Shown here: positions 25,035 through 32,783 of the stretch, piece by piece
How positions within the stretch are numbered: position 1 is the stretch's first letter
How the letters are laid out: the number at the start of each line of letters is the position of its first letter
Position numbers and translations under genes: made by a program
The notes under the pieces: model-generated
Databases searched by the model: none
What the model saw: only the letters and a program-made list of their open reading frames with translations
What the model was told of the DNA's origin: nothing
Source of the DNA: CALOCY01 sp942491975
Lineage (GTDB): Bacteria; Bacteroidota; Bacteroidia; Bacteroidales; Prolixibacteraceae
Length of the DNA: 64,000 nucleotides
Direction of reading: 5' to 3'
Assembly (NCBI GenBank): GCA_942491975.1
Contig: CALOCY010000004.1
Span: forward strand, 372,001-436,000

Positions 25035-26954
25035 TTATTCAAACAATTGATTAAACTTGGTCATTACCTTGTCTTTGGCTTTCGTCAATAGCTGATTGCC
25101 TTCCTCTTTGGCCTCTATGTAAACTTCTGATTCCTTGTCCTGTAACTCTTCAGGGAGGGTGGTAAAGATGTAATCGTCATTGATCATAGGTTCCCAGGGA
25201 AGTACCAGCTTACCATCCTCTTTATGGTTGAGGATAAGACGATAAACATACCCTTTGGTATTTTTATCAATAAATATTTTTTGCTCTACCAGAGGCTCCC
25301 CTTTTGCCGGGGACACATGAATATTCGTCTCTTTCTCTTCGCCAAACTGCATGTAGCGCACCTGTGCGGTTATGCGGGAGATTTTAGCATCTTTTAACTC
25401 GTCCAGATCCGATTCGATTTCAATGGTACGTGGCTTCACCGGTGGGGCGAGTGTAATACCTTCCCATTCCCCTTGTATCCATGGCGAATCCTGAGGATAA
25501 ACATTCCCGCCACGCAAACTCCATTGTGTACGGTACTGGTATACATCGGCATTGGTATCTTCTCCACGGGCATAGGTCAGACTGCCTGTAATACCTTTCT
25601 CCGAGATGAACTTCTTATCAATGGTAATACGGTCAGAGAAATCGTTTCCGGAATCTCTTTTCTTCCGTACATCAATAGTAACATAGTTAATAGCCTCGTC
25701 GAACATCTCTTTGGCATCAAGGTCAAGGATAAAGTTGATCCTCCTGTGCTGGAAGAACGGGTCATTCAGGTTAACGCTTGACACACAACTTGGATTGTCC
25801 CTTACACCATCGTACCACGAAGCAAGGTTTCCGGTAAGTGTAATGTACTTGGGTACTGAAATACGGTAATTCAAACGATACACTTCACGCCCGCGCTGGA
25901 TACGTTTCTCCGCTTTGTAGGCGTTGTATTTGTATGAATTTCCTTTTTTTGTGTTGGGTTTTTTATCGCCACTATCACTGCTTGCTGCAGGGGCAGGAGG
26001 GGCATCCATATCACGATCGGTTAATGACGAGATGAAAACATTCATAAAATTCTCGATAATCATATCCACCGATTCATCGCCTGATGTAGTCTTGTCAATC
26101 TGAATATTTACCGCTTTCGACTCAATAGCTTTTTCATAAATCGACTGTACTTCGGCATAAGAGTACCGGGTATTGTCTTTGCTCTCTTTTTTGCTGTATT
26201 GAGACGAAAACGATTCGTACACCTCTTTCACTTTACTCCAGTCAACCGTGATGATACCATCAACAGCCGGCATCAGCACTTCATATTTAAACGCCAGTTC
26301 GATCGATACATCGGCAATAGAACTTGTTTTCTCCAATGTTGAAGCCAGCAGTTGTGCCGAATACTTTTCCAATTTACCGGCAACGGCTGCTTTACCTCCG
26401 GGAAGGACAGGCGCTTTACCCGATGCCACCACTTTGGCACTGCTATCGTCGTTGAGGGTAGCCGAGATAATGCGGAATGACTTTTCACCTTCGGGGGCTA
26501 CTTCAACAGCTCCCATAATTGTGGGTTCTTTGATGTTGCTGTATTTCCGGTTTCCGGCTTCGGCCAGTGCCAATATTTTTTGTTTCACTCTGGCTTCCAG
26601 TTCAGAAAGTTGTGCCGGAGAAAGTCCCCATTCCATCAAAAAGTGCATCAATCCACCCTGTACCCCACCAACATCGCTTGTTTCTTCGGTGGTATATTTT
26701 GTAAATAGAAATTCAGGCACACCATCGGGACGTGAAGAGAGGTGCAGGTTTACAGGCAAATAATAGTATTCACCGGTAAATGCATTGCTACGGGTTTTTG
26801 CTTTTCCGTAAAGGGTCACGGCTGTGCCATCATTAAGTACAATGTCAAGCCGGTTTTGAAGGTCTAAGACCTGTGCTTCTGCTACAATAGAACCCATGAA
26901 CAGGAACGTGAGCAGTAAAAAAAGTGTGTTCTTGCTAAGTAATAAACGTTTCAT
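25035..26954 (-). CDS. Exported paralog P2 of the cluster
   Basis: 639 residues with signal peptide (MKRLLLSKNTLFLLLTFLFM, cleavage near AEAQ). It has the two-module plan of P1: N-module with YYYLPVNLHLSSRPDGVPEF, GGLMHFLMEWGL, SGKAPVLPGGKAAV (178-191) and VDWSKVKEVYESF; a short Ala/Pro/Lys linker (about 305-330, MDAPPAPAASSDSGDKK); C-module with LNDPFFQHRR (Asp398), YQYRTQWSLRGG and ITLAPPVKPRTIEIESD. A C-terminal charged coil (about 600-639) is specific to this copy. Its ATG overlaps the stop of the preceding gene (TGATG), so it is translationally coupled to the papain-like protein. Function unknown. Confidence 0.65.
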   Translation of the reverse strand: MKRLLLSKNTLFLLLTFLFMGSIVAEAQVLDLQNRLDIVLNDGTAVTLYGKAKTRSNAFTGEYYYLPVNLHLSSRPDGVPEFLFTKYTTEETSDVGGVQGGLMHFLMEWGLSPAQLSELEARVKQKILALAEAGNRKYSNIKEPTIMGAVEVAPEGEKSFRIISATLNDDSSAKVVASGKAPVLPGGKAAVAGKLEKYSAQLLASTLEKTSSIADVSIELAFKYEVLMPAVDGIITVDWSKVKEVYESFSSQYSKKESKDNTRYSYAEVQSIYEKAIESKAVNIQIDKTTSGDESVDMIIENFMNVFISSLTDRDMDAPPAPAASSDSGDKKPNTKKGNSYKYNAYKAEKRIQRGREVYRLNYRISVPKYITLTGNLASWYDGVRDNPSCVSSVNLNDPFFQHRRINFILDLDAKEMFDEAINYVTIDVRKKRDSGNDFSDRITIDKKFISEKGITGSLTYARGEDTNADVYQYRTQWSLRGGNVYPQDSPWIQGEWEGITLAPPVKPRTIEIESDLDELKDAKISRITAQVRYMQFGEEKETNIHVSPAKGEPLVEQKIFIDKNTKGYVYRLILNHKEDGKLVLPWEPMINDDYIFTTLPEELQDKESEVYIEAKEEGNQLLTKAKDKVMTKFNQLFE

Positions 26955-27688
26955 CAGATAATGGTTTTAATGTTTATAATAATATTTTCGATCTTACGCA
27001 TGAAGCGGGGAAGTATCTGAAGTTTCAGAAATGTTCCGTCAGCTTTTTCTCCGGGATCTTTTAATAGTTCCACTCCTTCTTCTTTTGAGAGTTGTTTGAA
27101 CAGTTTATTGGGAGTAGATGAGAACCCGGTAAGGACAAATTCAGAAGCATCAATTTTTTTATCAAGTACATTTTCAAAAGCAATTTTTGAAAAATCGGAG
27201 CAGTTAAAATGCCGTGTATTATAGGCTTTTTGCTCCAGCAAAACACTATCCATAAAACAGATGAGCCGCCAATCGTTTTGTGGTGATGTTGAAAGCTTTA
27301 ACATGCCGTCGCACGGGTATCCCTTCTTATGGGGAAGCCCCCTGTTGGTAAGCGACTTTAATGTAATCGCTTTTTGCCACGATGCTTCGGGCAACCTGTA
27401 ATAATGTGGCTGCTGATCTGAGTGGTGGTCGTTGAAAGAGTGTAAATCTTTTTCGGGCCACAGGTCGTAATAAGTAAGCGTATTTGTTTTTACCGTATCG
27501 TATGTATCTATTGAATTCGCAATAAACTGATAATTATCGATGGCAACCCCGCAATGTCCCGGTTTTTCGCCTACTGTAGCGTAGTACACCAAATAAACAT
27601 CGGCATGTACCATTAGCGTACTGCCTGATATTCCGAGGATTATCAGCAATAAAATCCCTGGTATGATATGTATGTTGTACCGTTTCAT
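26954..27688 (-). CDS. Exported LRAT/YiiX-like permuted papain-fold protein
   Basis: 244 residues from the ATG at 27688; signal peptide about 1-29 (LLLIILGISGSTLMVHA). KPGHCGVAID carries His45 in an H-x-G context and HFNCSDFSKIAFENV carries Cys163 in an N-C context. This His-then-Cys order with NCxxF is the hallmark of circularly permuted NlpC/P60 proteins (LRAT, YiiX and relatives), which cleave or transfer acyl or amide groups. The assignment is by motif only. The C-terminus ends in an amphipathic helix (FMRKIENIIINIKTII). It lies inside the paralog cluster between P3 and P2, and its stop overlaps the P2 start, so the two products are probably made together. Confidence 0.55.
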   Translation of the reverse strand: MKRYNIHIIPGILLLIILGISGSTLMVHADVYLVYYATVGEKPGHCGVAIDNYQFIANSIDTYDTVKTNTLTYYDLWPEKDLHSFNDHHSDQQPHYYRLPEASWQKAITLKSLTNRGLPHKKGYPCDGMLKLSTSPQNDWRLICFMDSVLLEQKAYNTRHFNCSDFSKIAFENVLDKKIDASEFVLTGFSSTPNKLFKQLSKEEGVELLKDPGEKADGTFLKLQILPRFMRKIENIIINIKTII

Positions 27689-27811
27689 CGAATTCAATCT
27701 CAAAATAATCCAGTACTTCTTTATTATAATACCGATGTATATTTGAAGCGACAGAAAGAATCCCGATTTATAGTGGATGAATTTGTGACGCATTTCAAAT
27801 AACAATCGGTA

Positions 27812-29536
27812 TTATTCGTTCTCGGGAAACTCATCCACAAATATGATGCCTTCGGGGTTATCCCCTGATTTTACCAGGCGTGTGCCATCATTTTTTATCC
27901 ACGTTATTTTATAGCTGTAATCGGGCTGATCGACAGGCAGAGTGACCTCAAACAGCTTGTCATCCAATGTGTCTCCAGAGCGATAAATGACCCGTTGGGA
28001 TTTGTTCTCCCCAAAAAACTGATAGTTGAGCTCAATGATGGTTGCACGTACATTATTTTCTTCCAACCGTTGTACATCGCCAAACAACTGTATGGTGGTA
28101 CGTTTGTACGGAGTGTACAGGTTAACCATTGCAGAAGACTCATCCATCCATCCGGTGTTGTGGCTTCCACCGCCTTTAAAATGCCATTGTGTGCGGTACT
28201 GGTAGTTCAGCCACTTCATCCGGTCGCTGTCCTCTTTTGATCCGTAAGGCAGTTTAAACGACTGACCGGCATCATTTAACACTTCGGGTGTAATGACCAG
28301 TTCCCTGACGGTTTGCTCGCCATTCTGATGCTCTTTTTTGAGTGTTACGGTTACATTATTGATCATCTGTCCCATTTCGCTGACCAGTGTCCCGTCAATT
28401 CCCACAAAAACATCTCTCTTCTGGAACGCAGGATCATCAATGGCCACGCTGCGGAAATAGTTGGGGTTATCGCCGTAATGTTTATGCAGGTCGCCCATAT
28501 TAAATGTGATGTAGTGGTGCCGGGTTACTTTAGCCCGTGAATTGAATGACATTCTGCTTCTGCCACTTGTTTTCAGTGTTTTCAGCTTGTAGCCTCCATG
28601 TATACTAAATACACTTTTCGCTTTTCCGGCTGCCCCTTTTAATAATCCGGAAATACCACCGGCCAGTCCCTGCTGTGTTACGGGGGGAAGCCTTTCTGGC
28701 TCGACTTTGCTGAACATGAGGGTGGTGAGCTTTTCGTAAATCCGGTTGATCATTCCCTCCATTTTTGCGTCTTCACCGCTGGTGGTTAACTTAATGGAGT
28801 TATTGCGAATGAGTTCATCATGGATCTTTTCCACTTCGGCACTTACAAAATAGACGCTGACCCCGGCTTTCAGGCTCTGGTGTTTACGCACTTCGGTCCA
28901 GTCCACTTCCATTTCGGCATCAAAGGCATCGCTTAATCCCGAAAATCCCATATCGAAAACAACAGAGATGTCGGGTGTGGCCATTTTGAAACTTTCGCTC
29001 AACAGCGAAGCCTTTTCGGGCGTAAGCTCAAATGAGAGGGCAATACGGCTGCCTTCCAATACGGGGGCATTCCCCGATGCCATGAGCATGCGTTCTGATT
29101 TGCCATCTCTTAAAATAGAAGAGACCAGCATAAAATTTCCACTTTCAAAAATCAATGGTTTGAGTTTCACCTCTTCGTTTTCGGTAATCTCTTTCAATGC
29201 TTTATGAATATCGTTAATCACCTCCTCATCGGTTTCCAATTCAATCAGAAAATGGAGGATGGCACCCCCCGATGCCTGGGTAATGCTTTTGCTGGTGCTT
29301 TCACCCGAAACATTGGGCAGGGCATACTTGATAAACGAGAATTCAGGCTTTTGTGCTTTAATCCCCGCCAATTGTGCCGTTGAAGGTAAATAGAGATAGG
29401 TGGTGGTATCTGTCGATAACGGGAAACACCATATCCCTGCTGCCCGCACCCCACGGTCAATCAGTATTTGTTGTGCCGACACCCCCAACGAGAGGGACAG
29501 CATGCAAAGTATGAAGAGTAGACGTGGTTTTTTCAT
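27812..29536 (-). CDS. Exported paralog P3 of the cluster
   Basis: 574 residues from the ATG at 29536; signal peptide MKKPRLLFILCMLSLSLGVS-AQ. N-module: TTYLYLPSTAQLAGIKAQKP then EFSFIKY, GGAILHFLIELE, ASGNAPVLEGSRIAL (about 153-167), VDWTEVRKHQSL, and DAKMEGMINRIYEKLTTLMF. The linker (about 290-335) is Gly/Lys-rich. C-module: IDDPAFQKRD (Asp368), KWLNYQYRTQWHFKGGG, VNLYTPYKRTTIQL, YSYKITWIKNDGTR and a final IIFVDEFPENE. It is closest in plan to P1. No lipobox, no membrane helix and no T9SS sorting domain is visible. Confidence 0.65.
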   Translation of the reverse strand: MKKPRLLFILCMLSLSLGVSAQQILIDRGVRAAGIWCFPLSTDTTTYLYLPSTAQLAGIKAQKPEFSFIKYALPNVSGESTSKSITQASGGAILHFLIELETDEEVINDIHKALKEITENEEVKLKPLIFESGNFMLVSSILRDGKSERMLMASGNAPVLEGSRIALSFELTPEKASLLSESFKMATPDISVVFDMGFSGLSDAFDAEMEVDWTEVRKHQSLKAGVSVYFVSAEVEKIHDELIRNNSIKLTTSGEDAKMEGMINRIYEKLTTLMFSKVEPERLPPVTQQGLAGGISGLLKGAAGKAKSVFSIHGGYKLKTLKTSGRSRMSFNSRAKVTRHHYITFNMGDLHKHYGDNPNYFRSVAIDDPAFQKRDVFVGIDGTLVSEMGQMINNVTVTLKKEHQNGEQTVRELVITPEVLNDAGQSFKLPYGSKEDSDRMKWLNYQYRTQWHFKGGGSHNTGWMDESSAMVNLYTPYKRTTIQLFGDVQRLEENNVRATIIELNYQFFGENKSQRVIYRSGDTLDDKLFEVTLPVDQPDYSYKITWIKNDGTRLVKSGDNPEGIIFVDEFPENE

Positions 29537-29589
29537 CGTTTTTATTTTAGATTCAGGTATCAAGGACACAAGCCTTTTTAGTTTAAACT

Positions 29590-29660
29590 GTTTTTTCTTT
29601 GTGTCTCTGCAACTTAGCGTGAGGTTTTTTAATTTCTCGCAAAGACGCTAAGGTTTTTAT
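29590..29660 (-). repeat. Interspersed repeat with inverted ends between P4 and P3
   Basis: CTTAGCGT (29613-29620) and ACGCTAAG (29645-29652) flank TTTCTCGCAAAG. The phrase (TTTGTGTCTCTGC, TTTCTCGCAAAGACGCTAAG) belongs to a type of intergenic repeat I have seen in many environmental genomes. It occupies the gap between P4 and P3. Confidence 0.4.
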
Positions 29661-29685
29661 ATAATCTATGTTCTTTCAAACTGCG

Positions 29686-31485
29686 TTATTCAAATTTATC
29701 TACCGATGGGGGCATAATAAACAGGTAATCGGAATCCAGCTCCTGAAGCTGTTGTTTATATGTTCCACTTTTGGCATACCAGGATATCCGGTAAACGATT
29801 TTTTCATCGTCGTCGTGATAGAGCGATATTTTTGAAGTGGATTCGGCATCGTTTCCTTTCAGGTAGATGCGCCCTATTTTTTTCAATTCCCCACCTACCG
29901 AAGAGGCAAACTCAACCACTGCATTCGCAATACCTGCGTCTTTAAATAACGAACGGTCGGCATCAATCTCAATCACCTCTTTTTTCAACGGTGGCTTGAG
30001 GAGTACAATAGGCGAGTTGGATTGTTCCCATTTATTCTTTTGCACAGGGACAGAGATCAGCTCTTCCCGATCTTTAAGGCTCCACTCTACACGGTACTCG
30101 TAGTCGATCCATTCCGATCCTTTGATACCCAGCCGGGGGAAAGAGGCCGATTGTAATTGTTCCCCTTTACTTACGTTGTCGTGGTTGAAAATCAACTCTT
30201 TGGTAACCTCCGATTGATCGGGGTATTTTTTTCTGAAATTGACCGACACAAAATTGATCAGATCGGCAAATGCATTGGCAAATTCTCCATCCACCTGAAA
30301 GAATACTTCGCGTTTTTGAAATGCAGGGTCTCCCAGATCGACAATCCTGAAAAAGCGGGCGTCATCGCCCAGTTCATTGAATATTCCTGCTAAATTACCT
30401 GAGGTATGTACCGGTACTTTTACTGTAGTCGATTGACTAAGGTTCAGGTAAAAACGGTTGGTTTGAATATCGGTACGTTTTTTGAGCACATATTGATCAT
30501 CGGAATAGTAAGCAGTATTTTTTGTGCCTCCGAAGGTGCGTGATAACCAGCTTTTTTTCTGGCGGCCCAAAATTTGATTGGCTTCCACTGCTTTTTCTCG
30601 TTCGGGGTCTTTGGCCCATCCGGTTTCGGAGTTGAACATCAGCTCAGTCAGTTTATCCGTCACCAACTGAAGTATGCCACTTATCTCTGTCGATTTTATA
30701 TCTAACCCTTTGGTACGGTCAAAAACTTCAACTTTCAAAACCCCGTTGTTTTTCATCTCGTCGGTGATATCGCGAAGCTGTCGACGGGTATAGCCCTGCT
30801 GGTAATTATACACACGGCTGTAGTGCTCATACACCTTATCCATCTCGGCTGTAACTATAGCATTGTAAGCTTTTACCGTTGCTTCGTAATAAGCATGTAT
30901 GGTTGCCGACACATCAGAAGTAGGGCCTGATAATGAATTCCACAACAATGTCGCCCCTTCAGGGCTCAGGTTGGCTGCAATGGCTGTTTTTGAACCAGGA
31001 AGCAACGGGGCATGCCCTGATGTAATCACTGTGCGGGTAAATGCCTGCTCGCCATCGGTATCGGAAAGGATAGCTGATACAATTTCAAAGCCGGCAGTAC
31101 CATCCCCGTCGTCAGACCTGTTTTCCATAAGGGGGACCGGCCCTACTATTTGAGCACCGGGCTTCTCTTCCTCCAGCTTGGCCTGCACCTGTATCAATAG
31201 CTCTTCAGGCAGGGTAAACTCTATCAATGCATGAAACAATCCGCCACTGGGTTGTCCGTCCTGTCCCACATATTTGAGGCATAAAAATTCAGGTGTATCG
31301 TCAACCTTGCTTGCCAGTTGCGGGAATTGTGGCAGGTAGTAGTAACTATTGGGGTCGTCATGGTCCTGAAGCAGCTGGACGCCCATTACAAGCATCCGCC
31401 CTTCATTGTATTTTACCAGTGCTTTACCTGTAAACGGTATAAAAAACACCAGAAAGCATAAACTTTGTATAAATCGTCTCATCAT
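29686..31485 (-). CDS. Exported paralog P4 of the cluster
   Basis: 599 residues from the first of two adjacent ATGs at 31485; signal peptide to about residue 21 (FIQSLCFLVFFIPFTGKA). N-module: SYYYLPQFPQLASKVDDTPE, GGLFHALIEFTL, TSGHAPLLPGSKTAI (about 155-169) and MDKVYEHYSRVY. Linker about 260-325. C-module: LGDPAFQKRE (Asp386), EWIDYEYRVEWSLKD, IVLLKPPLKKEVIEIDAD, VYRISWYAKSGTYK and a final YLFIMPPSVDKFE. It starts 10 bases after the P5 stop, so P5 and P4 are coupled. Function unknown. Confidence 0.65.
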   Translation of the reverse strand: MMRRFIQSLCFLVFFIPFTGKALVKYNEGRMLVMGVQLLQDHDDPNSYYYLPQFPQLASKVDDTPEFLCLKYVGQDGQPSGGLFHALIEFTLPEELLIQVQAKLEEEKPGAQIVGPVPLMENRSDDGDGTAGFEIVSAILSDTDGEQAFTRTVITSGHAPLLPGSKTAIAANLSPEGATLLWNSLSGPTSDVSATIHAYYEATVKAYNAIVTAEMDKVYEHYSRVYNYQQGYTRRQLRDITDEMKNNGVLKVEVFDRTKGLDIKSTEISGILQLVTDKLTELMFNSETGWAKDPEREKAVEANQILGRQKKSWLSRTFGGTKNTAYYSDDQYVLKKRTDIQTNRFYLNLSQSTTVKVPVHTSGNLAGIFNELGDDARFFRIVDLGDPAFQKREVFFQVDGEFANAFADLINFVSVNFRKKYPDQSEVTKELIFNHDNVSKGEQLQSASFPRLGIKGSEWIDYEYRVEWSLKDREELISVPVQKNKWEQSNSPIVLLKPPLKKEVIEIDADRSLFKDAGIANAVVEFASSVGGELKKIGRIYLKGNDAESTSKISLYHDDDEKIVYRISWYAKSGTYKQQLQELDSDYLFIMPPSVDKFE

Positions 31486-31495
31486 ATTTCGGGTT

Positions 31496-32647
31496 TTAGT
31501 TTTGAGCTGTTGTTCCGGTAATATCAATCAGGCTGGTCCACGATTGTTGTTCGATCCAACCTGTTTTCTGAGGCATCCCTTCATCGGAAACAGTGGTTAT
31601 GCGATAATAAAACGGCTCATCCATTTTTACGGCATAATTAAAGTGTATGTCTTGTGCATAAATGTCAGGGGTCTTCCGGGAGAAGGATACTTGCGTAATT
31701 ACATTGTTCCCTCCCACACCCGTTGCTTTGACCTCTATTTTCTTTACGTACAAAGTACTGTCCAGGTTGTTGTTAAAATCATAACACCTGATCTCAAGGG
31801 CAGCATACCCTGGAGGGATCTCCTCGTTGATGTCTATTTGAGATACCAGATCGGGCCATTTTTCGGTATCAATATGCACCGCAAGGGCATCGGTCATAAC
31901 ACAGTGTTCATTTACTTTCAGGCTGTCTTGTGCTTCACTCAACTTTTTTTGCAGCTCTTCTGTGAACACTTTATTGCCGGAAATCTGAAAATCGTTGGTG
32001 ATGGAGTTTACCCCTTCCGAAAAAAAGGCATACCCGACACTCATCAACAGTTGCCCTTTTTCGAAAGCACCGGCAAGGGCCTGTGACGATTCGTTGTCAA
32101 GGCGCATTGAAAAATCCCGCTCTTTCCAGTACATTCCTCTTTGACTAACACCCTGTTTGCCATCAGCCGAAAAGTTGCCTCCGTAAAGTGTGGTGGTATC
32201 TCCCGGAAGGGAGACAGAGCCATCAATGGGAGTGAATACCAATACTGTGTTGATATTGCGGATAGGCATGGGCCGTAAATCAATGGTTGTCCGGTTTTGG
32301 GTTTTGGCCAATGCCAATTTTACTGCTAATAATTGCTGCTTCTCAGGTTGTGTCATCAACACCCTGAAACGGAGAATATTCCTGAACCGGAAATTGCCTT
32401 GATCGCCATATGCCGCAGTTCCGGTATAACGCAACTGGATAAACTTAAAGTCGGGTTTATCTTCATCATTGGTGGCAATGGCCAGTTTGCCTGGTTCGTA
32501 GTAATATGTGCGTACATCGGTTGCATCAGGAAAGCACTTCAAATCTTCGACAACCGTTGCCCTGCTAAAATCAGGCTGGGCAGTTACGATTACAGGAAGG
32601 GCCAGTGCAACACAGGACAGGGTGATATGGAGAAGTGTCTTTTTCAT
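31496..32647 (-). CDS. Exported short divergent paralog P5 of the cluster
   Basis: 383 residues, signal peptide MKKTLLHITLSCVALALPVI-VTAQ. The N-terminal part retains the family hallmark (RTYYYEPGKLAIATNDEDKP followed by DFKFIQLRYTG, about 46-77) and the C-terminal end keeps a YYRITTVSDEGM then SLIDITG pattern resembling the last strands of P1-P4. The middle is shorter: the GKAPVLxG motif is reduced to GGNFSADGKQGV and the DPxFQxR motif is missing. It may be a structural subunit with a different place in a complex. Located between P6 and P4. Confidence 0.6.
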   Translation of the reverse strand: MKKTLLHITLSCVALALPVIVTAQPDFSRATVVEDLKCFPDATDVRTYYYEPGKLAIATNDEDKPDFKFIQLRYTGTAAYGDQGNFRFRNILRFRVLMTQPEKQQLLAVKLALAKTQNRTTIDLRPMPIRNINTVLVFTPIDGSVSLPGDTTTLYGGNFSADGKQGVSQRGMYWKERDFSMRLDNESSQALAGAFEKGQLLMSVGYAFFSEGVNSITNDFQISGNKVFTEELQKKLSEAQDSLKVNEHCVMTDALAVHIDTEKWPDLVSQIDINEEIPPGYAALEIRCYDFNNNLDSTLYVKKIEVKATGVGGNNVITQVSFSRKTPDIYAQDIHFNYAVKMDEPFYYRITTVSDEGMPQKTGWIEQQSWTSLIDITGTTAQN

Positions 32648-32783
32648 TTGTTTCGTCTTAGATTAAAACTGCGTTTTTGAATACCAAACATCAATCAACG
32701 AATAGTAATTTTAGAAGTTCATAAATTTTACATCGTTAATCGGTGTCCTTGAATCAATTAAGAATCAACTTTTTTATAAAAGA

